Of a DNA stretch of 18,639 bases, positions 1-9,704 are shown piece by piece. This DNA is from Zygnema cylindricum (taxonomy: Eukaryota; Streptophyta; Zygnematophyceae; Zygnematales; Zygnemataceae): contig JBBHKE010001089.1 in assembly GCA_037447655.1 (NCBI GenBank), forward strand, positions 75,138-93,776, written 5' to 3'. How positions within the stretch are numbered: position 1 is the stretch's first letter; the number at the start of each line of letters is the position of its first letter. The position numbers were made by a program, and so were the translations under genes. The notes beneath the pieces are model-generated. The model made no database searches, was not told where the DNA came from, and saw only the letters and a list, made by a program, of their open reading frames with translations.

Positions 1-8
1 CCATTCAC

Positions 9-145
9 AGAGAAAGAGAGAGAGAGAGGGAGAGGGAGATGGGAATGGAGAGGGAGAGGGAGGGGGAGAGGGAGAGAGGGAGAGGGGGAGGGAGAGGGAG
101 AGGTAAGGGTAGAGGGAGAGGGAGAGAGAGAGAGAAAGAGACACT
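9..145. repeat. GA-rich purine tract (low complexity)
   Basis: An almost uninterrupted run of A and G on the plus strand built from GAGAGG, GGGAGA and GAGAGA steps, with only a few pyrimidines. The long open frames over it encode only Ser/Leu/Pro or Glu/Arg/Gly repeats and are artefacts of composition. Homopurine tracts of this kind can form triplexes or bind plant GAGA-binding (BPC) proteins; neither is shown here. Confidence 0.9.
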
Positions 146-1731
146 TACCATCGTCGGAAAAGGTTGGCACAAATTTGACGAAAACAAAAAAATGGCAAAA
201 CTACACAAAGAAACATCTTCGTTAGTGCGAATCAAAAAAATTGCAATGAAACGATTTATTTATTTAATACAGTGCGATCCTGCAATGTGATTCATCACAC
301 ACCTGGCAATGTAACACGCAACTTTGATCCGCCTCGTTGGGAGGATAGACGTGACATGTCTTAGCCAGGTCGCACGTGTCAACCATTATTGTTACAACTC
401 CAATAATAAATCTTGTTACTAAGGAGGCAACGAGACCAAGTATTGCAATGTAGGTCATTGCACATGGAGAAATTGATTTTTTTATGTATAATAGATACGC
501 ACGCGTGACTTCCGTGAAATGCGCCATGGATGGGAATCACGGAAAAGGTAATGGGAATGGCAAAATTTTTGAGTTTTAAGGGTTTTGAGTTTTTAGAGTT
601 TTGAGTTTTTAGGGTTAAGTTAAGGGGAGAGAGTGGGGAATTGAGGAATGTTTGGAAGGATAGGAAGTTAGAAGGTGGAAGGCAAGGGGCAATATGTACG
701 GAATTGTAGCTTATTGTGGTACAAACGTCCGTAACTTAACAGTAGAGAATACTATTTGGACTATTGTTTTGTCGTTTTCGACTAAGGTTTTTATACCTCT
801 TGTCTGTAATGCTTGGCGAGAGGTATTTTGGTTTTTCTTCACATGAAAGGGAAAGAAACTGCGTATAATAATATAAGTTTTGGATCCTGTATTGCATACA
901 ATATGTTTATAACTTATATCTGTACTTTTTTAGTATGTACGAGAGAAAACGACAAGGAGGTACGACTTGGCCGACCTATTTGAGTATCTTCAACCTTTTG
1001 GTTTTGTTTTCTTGTGATCCTGCGAACTATGTTTTTCAGCAGGCTATTTTGTCTTTTATATCAAAGTTTACGATTTAAAGTAGTTTATAGTTATCAAAGT
1101 CCATTTAAAATATTACTTAGTAGAGCTTTTTATTTAGATCCCGAAGATGACTTTTTCTGTGATTTTTTTTGTCCCTTGGAGCACTTTCTCTCGTCTCGTC
1201 CTGTTAGAAGGTCGGTCAACAGCCTCTGTACTTTCTGTTTGACCTTTCTTTGTCCTTTTCTGTCGATTTGTTCCAGTCCGGTCAAATGATTTTGTACTTT
1301 TAGGGCCTCTGCTACGTTAGGCGTTGTTTCGCGTAAAAGCAAGGTCGTTCTGTACGTTATTAAATATTTATATTGAATAGGTTTTGGCTTTGCCAATAAT
1401 TTAAGACGCTTTTATAATCTCAATATCGCCATTTCATCATATCGCCATCCCCAGCTAATAATCGCGATACATCAAAGTCAGTATCGCGATATCATCGATA
1501 AAGACTGAAGTTAAACATTCGATGCAGCAATTACATCAACGGAATTTGCGCTAATGTTGAGAGTAAATCGTAACGTCTTCGAGCATACCGTACGTATATT
1601 TAGCCAAAATCCTGTACGCATTGTACGATTTGCCCTGAAAATGATGTCGAAATCTTCGAAGCTGTAGTGAAATCACCTAATGTCTAATGAGCTTCAAAAG
1701 AAAGGAACCGGCCAGAAAAACTTGTTGATGT
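146..1731. other. AT-rich stretch without a recognisable gene
   Basis: I see no conserved protein, RNA gene or complete transposon. Open frames of 80-90 codons exist on both strands (264-527 minus, 1014-1289 plus, 1130-1396 minus), but none has a recognisable domain, supporting codon use or a neighbouring exon. The frame at 264-527 minus contains one hydrophobic segment and several Cys residues, which is not enough to call a gene. Around 1415-1505 there are scattered ATCGCGAT, TATCGCC and ATCGAT words like the subterminal repeats of the hAT-like element that starts at 1740, perhaps a decayed relative. Confidence 0.6.
566..614. repeat. Short tandem repeat, three 16-17-bp units
   Basis: Three successive units of the form TTTTGAGTTTTTAGRG. 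The unit ends resemble the plant telomere word TTTAGGG, but spacing and sequence do not form a telomeric array, so this is treated as an ordinary minisatellite. Confidence 0.7.
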
Positions 1732-1739
1732 CCATTTGT

Positions 1740-3263
1740 TAGTGTTGGGTATCGGGTAAATTCATATCGCGATAATTTCGATATTCAATATATCGAATAT
1801 CGATCGAGCAGAATCCTCGATATATCGTACCGAGACCAACATAAATTATCGCGATATATCGTATTTTTTTTTTAATTTAATATTTTATATTTCTATATAA
1901 GGGTAAGGTTCCATTAGGGAAAAAATGTTGTTGTTTACTGAAGGCCGTACTCTTTCGTACAGTGCCGTACCAAAAAAAAAATGTAAGAAAAACAAGCCTA
2001 CTGAATGAGGGATTTGATACTCCACGTTTATGGGCGTAAACGTGGACCGTCGGATGCATAATCGGATACCATCATCTGACACTTTCAGTTTGCAACAAGT
2101 AACCCGGAGTATGTCAATTCTTAGCGCCTTAACGTAAAGCATCGTGCCTCGTGGAAAAGTGAACAAATATCCAGGACGACCGCGCGACCAGGTGGGTACA
2201 CCTCGCGTATGACATGTGACTTCCGCCAGGGAGGATGAGAGGCCACTGGAAGCCGCAAGAAAATCTTTGACGGAGGATATTGTTTCACGCGTTTGTTGTC
2301 GTCCACTAACCATTTTGACATTTTCGTACGCTTTTACAAATCTTAAGTTTCATCCGCCTGTACAGATTTATTCAATACGTCGTACGAGTCACTTTTTACC
2401 TTCGTTGGTACAAATATGTGGTCACAATTTGTTGTCAGAGACTCTTTGAAGATTTCCAGAATCGTATTCATCTATTACGTGGACCAATCAAACTTTGTCA
2501 CGCAAATACAATGTCGGTTACTGACCTGACACAATGGAACGATGGCTTCAGTAAACGAATTTTTGACGTTTACTGAGACCGCCTAATGGAACAACGCTCT
2601 AATATATAATTTTAGCGAAAAAGACAAATTGTTTGATACGCCACGTACGACGTGATTTTCGTTCCGTGACTTAAAGGTAGACGCCGTAAAATGTAACCGA
2701 CAAAAAAAGTACTAGTTCTGTAATTCATATAATTACTTATTTGGGGTATGGTTACATCAGGAGGTCACTGTAATAGTACAGACAACAAAATGTATGTATT
2801 ACAGAGGCCTCGGTTACATCGCGTATCGTCTGTAAACAAGTTTTTACATACGTGTTTTGATTTGAGTGGTTCCTTGTAAGTTAACGATCAAATCTCTAAA
2901 ATCGTCAAAGATTTGAAAACCGACCATTTTCGTATAGAAATCCGTACTTGCGTATTATGTACATGTACTTCGCAAGTGTACCACGTCAATATACCTCAGA
3001 GATCTTCATCACTCTGCTGCAAAACCGTATTTCTTTTCGGTAAAGATTTTACGGTCACCTTGTCCCGAAGCCACCTGACTTTGGAGACCTGTGAAAATTT
3101 TCATTTTATATTTTTTTAATGCCTCGATGTATCGTCGATACAATATATCGGTGATATATCAACAATATATCGCAATATTTTCATCTTCGATATATCGATT
3201 ATCGGGTACCTGAAATTCGATATATATCGAATATCGGCAAAAGGTCCTGGATACCCAACACTA
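1740..3263. mobile_element. hAT-like non-autonomous DNA transposon (hAT-1)
   Basis: The left end reads TAGTGTTGGGTATCGGG and the right end reads GATACCCAACACTA, giving a 14-bp terminal inverted repeat. The flanks CCATTTGT (1732-1739) and CAATTTGT (3264-3271) match at seven of eight positions, the target duplication length typical of hAT elements. Both subterminal zones (about 1755-1865 and 3121-3240) are packed with TCGATATATCGA- and ATCGCGAT-type palindromic words on either side of T/A runs. No hAT transposase is encoded. About 700 bp of the interior is a nested Tourist-like MITE (1901-2599), so the hAT body alone is near 820 bp. Family assignment rests on TIR form and TSD length only. Confidence 0.82.
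1901..2599. mobile_element. Tourist/PIF-Harbinger-like MITE, copy 1
   Basis: A 699-bp element beginning GGGTAAGGTTCCATTAGG and ending so that its reverse complement starts GAGCGTTGTTCCATTAGG. The TIRs share the core GTTCCATTAGG. It is flanked by TAA on both sides (1898-1900 and 2600-2602), the 3-bp TWA duplication characteristic of PIF/Harbinger. A close copy lies at 8987-9704, and aligning the two fixes both ends. Minus-strand open frames inside it (for example 1885-2313) match frames in copy 2 but have no recognisable transposase or Myb-like domain. It is nested in the hAT-like element, so it inserted later. Confidence 0.85.
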
Positions 3264-3334
3264 CAATTTGTTATGTCACTATATTAAAAACATAAATTAT
3301 TAAATTGACCCATCAATAGACTTATGTTTTTTTT

Positions 3335-3574
3335 TAGTGTTGTGTATCGGTAGAAACATTATCGCGATAACACCAAAACCGATAGCTATCGGTTATGGAA
3401 CGGTCAGAGGTCCCGATATATCGGTCCGAGACCAACAAATTCCATATCAGCGATAACTTTAAAAAATATAGTATGCATACAATAGTACTTTATATCATAC
3501 TGTATTATATTATTGACTTTATATAGCGTGGCATGCCACGTATAAGAATAAGTTTCGTATCTGTTTAACTGCGA
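3335..3574 (+). mobile_element. Left end of a second hAT-like element (hAT-2), interrupted
   Basis: The end TAGTGTTGTGTATCGG differs from hAT-1 by few bases. The following 100 bp align with the hAT-1 subterminal region, including ATCGCGATAA, CGATATATCG and CCGAGACCAAC. It contains the perfect palindrome ACCGATAGCTATCGGT near 3380. The copia element at 3580 cuts the body. I could not find a matching right end beyond 15210, so the element may be truncated. An 8-bp target duplication cannot be checked. Confidence 0.65.
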
Positions 3575-3579
3575 TTTAT

Positions 3580-4116
3580 TGTTAGGAGTTCAATGAGTAA
3601 ATTCTTTGCGTTTTGATTCAGTTTGTGTTCTCAGTTACATTAATGTTCAGTTGACGTCGGCGGTTATGTTTTTTTTGGTACGTCCTGTTTAGTTTGAGTG
3701 TCGGTTTAGGTTCATGACATGTGGAACTGGACAGTTAGTAAATTATTTACTGCGTAGGACCGTGGTACGGTCTTAAGTCCAGCTCACGTTCAGTTTCGGC
3801 GCACTAATGTTTTATTAGGCGTTCAGCGCCTAAGTGTCAAAATCGTGAAAGTGGAGTCTGAGTGGAATAAGTGACAGAGTAGTATACTTTTATCTTCTGG
3901 TGGTGTTGGGGAGAGAGTATTTTAGGAGTGTAGTGTAGTTTATGTATTATAAAAGAAGTGAAGTTGAGGAGAAAAATGATGTAAAAATTCGATTGAAAAT
4001 ATTTTTCTATTTGGTCGTGTTCCTTTGTTATCTGTGTTATCAAATTGTCTGTGAATTTTCTTTTGATGTTCAGAAATTTCTGAATGCTTCCGCTGAAGAT
4101 GTCCTTTTTATAACCA
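3580..4116 (+). repeat. 5' LTR of the outer copia element
   Basis: Starts TGTTAG after TTTAT and ends ATAACCA directly before the primer-binding site. It aligns along its length with 9933-10098 plus 14804-15205, the two halves of the split 3' LTR. The 3' copy has a 14-base insertion near its end (about 15179-15192). Start and end follow the TG...CA rule in this copy; the 3' copy has TC at the start, a point mutation. Confidence 0.92.
3948..3955 (+). promoter_or_regulatory. Putative LTR TATA box
   Basis: TATAAAAG lies in a conserved patch TATTATAAAAGAAGTGAAG shared by both LTRs (second copy at 15024-15031), about 170 bp before the LTR end. This fits the usual U3/R border placement in copia LTRs. 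Transcription start is not demonstrable from sequence. Confidence 0.5.
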
Positions 4117-4117
4117 G

Positions 4118-4132
4118 TGGTGTCGGAGCGGG
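4118..4132 (+). promoter_or_regulatory. Primer-binding site, 3' end of initiator tRNA-Met
   Basis: TGGTGTCGGAGC starts one base after the LTR and matches the usual plant copia primer site TGGTATCAGAGC at 10 of 12 positions. The two mismatches are A-to-G changes. It confirms the LTR boundary and the plus orientation. Confidence 0.8.
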
Positions 4133-4427
4133 TAAAAGCTCCTAGAAGTAGAAATCATTGTCAGTGTGGCGAGTGTTGCAGCAATAGGAGGAAAGAAGAA
4201 AAAGGCTACACTCCGCAGCCTGCCCCTGTGCAGTCTGATACCCCAGAGCCGAGTCACAGGGGCTTCTGCTGCCTAGTTCGAAAAAGAAGAAGACACGTTT
4301 CCAACAGATGATTATGAACAGGAGGAAGTAGGAGGAGCAGGTGTGTTTCTGACGGAGGAGAGACTTCAAACATCAAAGACTTCAAACATCAAAGACTTCA
4401 AACATCAAAGACTTCAAACATTATTGA
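4133..4427 (+). other. Untranslated leader of the outer copia element
   Basis: This is the stretch between primer site and the Gag-like frame. It contains a 64-codon open frame ending at 4311 with several Cys and Arg residues but no recognised domain. It also contains a 16-bp tandem repeat (4363-4420) with unit ACTTCAAACATCAAAG, present about 3.6 times with no mismatch in the first three units. That repeat spans the point where a Gag start would be expected, and the Gag frame has an in-frame TGA at 4425-4427. Confidence 0.7.
4363..4420. repeat. 16-bp tandem repeat, 3.6 units
   Basis: Units start at 4363, 4379, 4395 and 4411. Perfect identity between full units suggests recent expansion by slippage. 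It lies in the leader of the outer copia element. Confidence 0.93.
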
Positions 4428-5438
4428 CTGGAGTTCTTCAAGCTGCGAATTAGCAACAATGATGGTTATTATGAAACCGAAGAAGAGAGGAGAGAAAGAA
4501 TTCAAAAGGGGAAATTTGCAGCTGAAGATAAGTCTGATTTGGAGAAGGACAATGATGAGGAAGAATTGATTCAGTTGCCCGGCAAAGTCGTTCTTTTCAA
4601 TGGAACGAATTACTATATTTGGAAGAGATATGTTAAAGGACAACTTGAACTTCGACATCTTTGGAAAATTGTTACTGGAGAGGAGACCATGCCAACTTCT
4701 GATCGAAAGGCTAAGAATAGATGGAAACGAAAGAATGTCGCGGCCTATACTGACCTTATGCAAACTTGTACGCCCCCAGTTCATGATTATTTTCTAACGC
4801 ACGATTCAACTCATAAATGTTGGCGGGCTATCGAGAATGAATTTGAAAAAGGAAATAAAAATCGCGGCCAACATGCATATACCGAATTTCTCAATTTTAA
4901 GATGAATCCGAATGAATCCATAGGAGATGCTTCAAAACGTTTCAATATTATTGTGGAACGACTTGCGGCTACCAGTCGGTTTGTCATTGAGGCGGATAAA
5001 GTTACCGGCTTTCTAAATGCCTTGTTGGATAGGCTTGTCCAACTTAAAGAAATTTTGAGAGTGAAAAAAAAGTTAACTTACGAGTTTATACTATCTTATT
5101 TAAAAGATAACGAAGATAATCGAGTAAGTTTTTCTCGGAGTACTCCTTCCGGTACTCTGAATGCCACCGTTCTAAATGCAGGCGATCTTTTTTCTTTGCG
5201 TGGTGGCGAAAGAGGGGGAGGAAGGGGTGAAGGTCCAAGAGGTAGAGGAAAGGGACAAGCAAAAGGAGGAAATCAAGAACCATTTTCTGCCGCCCCCGAT
5301 CTGAACTATGTTGCATGCTTTCAATGCAACAAGCTCGGACATATAGCGGCATCATGTCCCGATACGGAGCGACAATGTTATTATTGCGGCAAATGGGGGC
5401 ATGTGAATCCTCAATGTTACGCAAAATCGGAGTCCTAA
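4428..5438 (+). pseudogene. gag: Gag polyprotein of the outer copia element (broken)
   Basis: Frame 3 is open from 4428 to TAA at 5436-5438, but no in-frame ATG begins it, so the true start has been lost or lay in the rearranged leader. A copia Gag (UBN2-type) region begins near 4585 with the motif LFNGTNYYIWKR, followed by the conserved Trp and Leu pattern of this domain. Near the end are two CCHC zinc knuckles: CFQCNKLGHIAASC and CYYCGKWGHVNPQC (about 5317-5418). The family function is packaging element RNA in virus-like particles in the cytoplasm. The stop comes directly after the second knuckle, and the same frame then continues into a Gly-rich linker and protease, so the stop probably interrupts what was one gag-pol frame. 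Confidence 0.88.
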
Positions 5439-5918
5439 GGAGTAGGTGGTAGAGGAGGAGCTAATGGTGGCCATGGCGGTTCTAATAGTGGCCGTGGTGG
5501 TGGCCGATTTGGCGGCCGAGGTGGAGGACGTCTTGGTGGTTGTGGAGATGGTTTAAATGGTGGCCGATTTGGAGGCCATGGAAATTATATGGGAAATCGA
5601 AATGACGATTATGAAGAAGAAGAGGAATCGGGTGCTCAAATTTTTCCATGTCTAAATTTATCCATCAATTCACTCAATAAAAAGTTAAAATCGGAGAAAG
5701 AGTGGGTGATTGATTTTGGAGCATCGCATCACATTTGTACCGATGTAACGCTATTTAATGAATTGCAACAATTGACGGTTCCTAAATTAATTACAGTGGC
5801 AAGTGGGCAATTCATTACTGTTGGAAAAGTAGGCACAGTCCTAATTGACCTACCTGCTTATCGTTTTGATGGCACGGAACGCTTGACAACGCTTGACCGT
5901 CTAGTGAATGTTTTATAA
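5439..5918 (+). pseudogene. pol: Gly/Arg-rich linker and aspartic protease region of pol
   Basis: Continuing in the Gag frame after the stop, about 50 codons encode repeats of GGRGG and GGRFGG type, then an acidic stretch. The protease core follows near 5704 (WVIDFGASHHICTD). Copia proteases carry D-S-G-A at the active site; here it reads D-F-G-A, so the catalytic motif is altered by what looks like one C-to-T change (TCT to TTT). Flap-like sequence VASGQFITVGKVGTV follows. The frame ends with TAA at 5916-5918, and the protease continues in the same frame beyond it. Not functional as written. Confidence 0.85.
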
Positions 5919-6755
5919 ATTCCGGACAGATCTATAAATCTCCTAAGTGTACCTCAAATTCAGCGCGCGGGTGGAAGTGTACTCGCACTTGGTGACTTTT
6001 CAATTCAAATTAAAAATTCCAACGGAGTTATCATTGGTGAAGGAGAGTTGACAAAAAATCTGCATCGTCGGCTAATTTGGCGCCGACCGAAATCAAAAAT
6101 TCAACCGGATGATTTGATTACTCAAATTTTAGAGCTTAAGAGTGATTTAACTCTTTGGCACCATCGGATGTGCCACACATTCGGGGGTAGTTTGAGGCGG
6201 ATGATTTAAGAGGGATGTGCCAAAGGTTTGGATTTGACATCGGGAGAAAAAGTAAATGGATATGAAAGGTGTAGCCGATGGAGGCGAATTCGGATGCCTC
6301 ACCCGGCTAAGGATACAAAATTCAGATACGAAAAACCCCACGATTTGGTCCATGTCGATTTATGTGGACACATTAAACCGAAGATTATTGGGGGAAATAG
6401 ATATTTAATGGTGATTGTAGATGATTACTCATGATTTTCTTAGGTAATCCTCTTGATTTCAAAATCTGAAGCAATAGAGAGATTTAAAGAGTGGCATGCA
6501 TGGCGTAAAAGACAATGCGAAAGAAAATTGAAATTAATTCGAACCGACAATGGTGGAGAATTCATCGCATTTGATGGATATGATCGAGAATGGGGAATCA
6601 AGCATCAGTTGACGGCTTCTTACTCCCCGGAATCCAATGGAGTTGCTGAACGGAAAACGGCTTCTTACTCCCCGGAATCCAATGGAGTTGCTGAACGGAA
6701 AAACCAGACATTAAAAGAAAAGGTCCGCTCCATGGTGCACGCATCCGGTCTCTAA
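5919..6755 (+). pseudogene. pol: GAG-pre-integrase and integrase core of the outer copia element
   Basis: Same frame as the protease, with stops at 6207, 6432, 6441 and 6753. The pre-integrase zinc region is seen as LTLWHHRMCH near 6148. The DDE core has its first Asp in HVDLCGH (about 6355), the second in RTDNGGEF (about 6541), and the Glu in NGVAER. The Glu segment is present twice because of an exact in-frame 45-bp duplication (6612-6701). The enzyme would insert element cDNA into host DNA; four stops and the duplicated active-site segment make this copy dead. Confidence 0.87.
6612..6701. repeat. Exact 45-bp tandem duplication in the integrase core
   Basis: Units 6612-6656 and 6657-6701 are identical. 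The length is a multiple of three, so 15 residues including SPESNGVAERK are repeated without shifting frame. Identity in a region otherwise full of old mutations points to a late event. Confidence 0.97.
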
Positions 6756-7489
6756 GTGTTGTTTTGGAGAGATGCGATTTTGACCACCAACTACATTTGT
6801 AATCGGCGGCTTACTTCAATTTCAGGTGATAAGACTCCTCACGAGTTATGGTACGGCAAAAAACCGACTCTTCATCACCTTCGGATTTGGGATGCCAAGC
6901 GACCGTCTATGTGGAATCGCAAAAGAGAAAAGGAAAATTTGCGGCAAAGAGTTGGACCGAAATTTTCATCGGCTATAGTTCGAAAGGAAATCTATACCGA
7001 ATCTATGATCCAGTTAATTTTACAATTATTGAATCCCGGAATGTAGATTTCCACGAAGACTTAAAATCAGCAATGAAAGAATCGACAAAATCTCACAAAA
7101 ATCTCGATTTTCTTGAAGAAGACGAAATTGCTCAATTTTCGAACATTAAACGATCGGATTCGGAAAATGAACCTGAGTCAGAGTCTAATGTTAAGAGGGG
7201 GAAAAGAAAATTGGACATTAATGGTGACATTGGGAACATTGACATTGAATCTCAAAGTGTCAATTCTCGAATGTCCTCAGAGTCTAGAAATTCTCAAAAT
7301 TATAAATCGAGTTTGCCGAGTGTAACTGAAATAGAACCGAATGTTGAAGAAGATATTCAATTACGGAGGAGTATAAGAGATATAAGGGGGAGGAAACCGA
7401 CACGCTTGTCGTATGATAAAGAAGGGGGAAATGTCGAAAATACTCACTACTTTATTTCAGCGGCAAGAGAGGAGGATTTCCTCCTCTAG
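6756..7489 (+). pseudogene. pol: Integrase C-terminal region and linker to reverse transcriptase
   Basis: The frame continues through TTNYICNRRLTS and TPHELWYGKKP, the conserved segment after the copia integrase core. It shifts near 6890 from frame 3 to frame 2, where ATVYVESQKRKGKF and GYSSKGNLYRIYDP follow; these are typical of the region after the integrase. An acidic, Ser-rich linker runs to TAG at 7487-7489. A one-base indel around 6885-6900 explains the shift. Confidence 0.82.
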
Positions 7490-8150
7490 CAATCACTTTG
7501 TGAAAATTCCGCCGGTGACCCTCAATCTTATACCGAAGCGAGAAATTCAGAAGATTGGGAGTCAAAATGGCGACCGGCTTGGGAAAGAGAATTCAAGTCC
7601 ATTGTTGAAAATCGTACATCCGAGGAAGTAGATTTACCGGAGGGGAAGAAGGCGATTGACGCGAAGTGGATCTTCAAGACCCAAACTGGTGCTTGTGGAG
7701 AAGTGATTAAATATAAGGCTAGGCTAGTTTGCAAAGGATTTCAACAACGGGAAGGAGTAGATTACACGGAGACATATGCGCCTGTAGTGAAATTCGACTC
7801 GTTACGGATGATTGTGGCGATTGCGGCAGCCGGTAAAAAGCACATTTATCAAATGGATGTGGAGACGGCGTTCTTAAATGGCGAACTAGAAGAAGAAGTA
7901 TACATGAAGGTTCTGGAAGGAGTTGTGTCAAAGGAAGGGAAGGTATGGCGGCTGCGAAAGTCTCTCTACGGCTTGAAGCAGGCGCCTTGTACTTGGTACT
8001 TACGCCTACATTTCGTACTTACCAAATTTGGATTTGTCTAAACTACCTCAGATTCGAGAGTTTACATTAAAAGGGAAAGAGAAGATCAAATTATCTTCTC
8101 AGTTTATGTTGATGACTTTCTGATGACTTTTGACAGTTTGCAAAAAATCA

Positions 8151-8378
8151 ATGAATTGAAGGCTTATTTGCGCCTTCAATTCAAGGTGACGGATTTGGGA
8201 GAAGTTCGTTATATATTGGGGATTGAGGCGATTCGCCACCCTAATGGTGACATTAAATTGAGCGAATGAATTGAAGGCTTATTTGCGCCTTTAATTCAAG
8301 GTGACGGATTTGGGAGAAGTTCGTTACATATTGGGGATTGAGGTGATTCATCACCCTAATGGTGACATTAAATTGAGC
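8151..8378. repeat. 115-bp tandem duplication in reverse transcriptase
   Basis: Two units, period 115, starting at 8151 and 8266, with about five differences that are all transitions. The period is not a multiple of three, so the duplication itself breaks the reading frame. The coding sense resumes in the second unit. Confidence 0.92.
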
Positions 8379-8542
8379 CAGGCTCATTATTGCAGGGAAG
8401 TTATGACACGGTTTGGCATGATGAATGCAAAACTGATCTCTACTCCTTGGGATCCGAAAATGCAAATTCAGAAATTTGAGGAGGAGGCAAATGTTATAGT
8501 TCCGTATCGGGAAGCGATCGGAAATTTGACGTACCTCAACCT

Positions 8543-8582
8543 AGGTACAAGGCCTGACATATAGGTACAAATCCTGACATAT
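8543..8582. repeat. 20-bp tandem duplication
   Basis: AGGTACAAGGCCTGACATAT is followed directly by the same 20-mer with two G-to-A or C-to-T type changes. It shifts the pol frame between reverse transcriptase and RNase H. Confidence 0.88.
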
Positions 8583-8986
8583 TGGCAACAGTTTCAGTTG
8601 TCAGCCGATATTGTCATGCGTCGAAGAAGGCTCACTAGGAAGTCGTGAAGCGTATATTTCGATACTTGTCCGGTACGATCGACATCGGCTTATTATATAA
8701 ATTGAATGGAAGTTTAGAGTGTATCGGATACTGTGATGCAAATTGGGGAGGCGATTTTGACTTTGGAAAGTCAACTTCCGGATACGCTTTTGTTTTGAGT
8801 GGAGCGGCGATTTCGTGGAGTTCGCGACTCCAACCAACCGTCGCGTTAAGTTCTACTAAAGCTGAATATATGGCGGCTTGCCATGCCGCAAAAGCGTCAG
8901 TTTGGTTAAAAGAAATGTCGTTTGAATTAAAGGTTCTTATTGGATGTTTGAAGATTCTTACACATAACATGAGTTCTATGGCATTA

Positions 8987-9704
8987 GGGTAAGGTTCCAT
9001 TAGGGAAAAAATGTCGTTGTCTACTGAAAGCCGTACTCTTTCGTACAGTGCTGTACCAAAAAAAAAATGTATGAAAAACAAGCCTACTGAATGAGGGATT
9101 TGATTCTCCACGGTTATGGGCTTAAACGTGGACCGTCGGATGCATAATCCGATACGCCATCGTCTAACACTTTCAGTTCGCAACAAGTGACCCAGAGTAT
9201 GTCAATTCTAATCGCTTGAACGAATAGCATCGTGCCTCGTGGAAAAGTTAACAAATATCCACGACGACTGCGCGACCAAGTAGGTACATGTCGCATATGA
9301 CATGTGACTTCCGCCAAGGAGGATTTCCGCCAGGGAGGATGCGGGGCCACCGGAAGCTGCAAGAAAATCTTTGACAAGGGATATTGTTTCACAGACCTGT
9401 TTCCATCCACAAACCATTTTGACATATTCGTACGCTTTTACAAATTTTAAGTTTCGTCCGCCCGTACAGATTTTATTCAATACGTCGTACGTGTCACTTT
9501 TTACCTTTGTTGGTACGAATATGTGGTCACAATTTGCTGTCAGAGTTTCTTCGAAGATTTCCCGAATTGTATTCATCTATTACGTGGATCAATCAAGTTT
9601 TGCCACGTAAATAAAATGTCGGTTACTGACCCGACACAATGAAACAATGGTTTCAGTAACATAATTTTTGATGTTTACTGAGACCGCATAATGGAACAAC
9701 GCTC
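8987..9704. mobile_element. Tourist/PIF-Harbinger-like MITE, copy 2
   Basis: A 718-bp copy of the element at 1901-2599, flanked by TTA on both sides (8984-8986 and 9705-9707). The TIRs carry the same GTTCCATTAGG core. It is longer than copy 1 mainly because a 17-bp segment TTCCGCCARGGAGGA is tandemly doubled near 9308-9340. It lies inside the end of the outer copia pol gene; removing it together with one TTA would bring the pol parts together. Its last 79 bp are included in the large duplicated block and so recur at 12459-12537. Confidence 0.88.

Larger units (their letters stand above)
7490..8986 (+). pseudogene. pol: Reverse transcriptase and RNase H of the outer copia element
   Basis: In frame 2 the RVT_2-type reverse transcriptase is clear: AKWIFKTQ, KARLVCKGFQQREGVDY, the first catalytic Asp in QMDVETAFLNG, KSLYGLKQAP, and the catalytic pair in YVDDF (about 8107). 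Stops lie at 8039 and just after 8265. A 115-bp tandem duplication (8151-8378) shifts the frame, and a 20-bp one (8543-8582) shifts it again. RNase H follows in frame 2 from about 8645, with the Asp in YCDANW and the Glu in STKAEYMA, the usual copia arrangement. The frame is cut at 8986 by the MITE, and the last part of pol resumes after it. Confidence 0.9.

Noticed and set aside
264-527. Minus-strand open frame with a hydrophobic segment and several Cys
   Set aside because: No family pattern, no supporting neighbour, and length expected by chance in this composition.
566-614. Interstitial telomere repeat
   Set aside because: The words resemble TTTAGGG only at unit ends and do not tile with a 7-bp period.
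1014-1396. Overlapping frames on both strands, one Lys/Gln-rich
   Set aside because: Complementary shadows of the same low-complexity sequence; no domain seen.
1885-2313. Minus-strand open frames in the MITE copies as real genes
   Set aside because: They have no recognisable domain. The similarity between the copies is what their DNA identity predicts, and the frames end differently in each copy.
5436-5438. Programmed stop-codon readthrough between Gag and Pol
   Set aside because: The element has many other stops and frameshifts, so a special role for this one cannot be supported from one copy.
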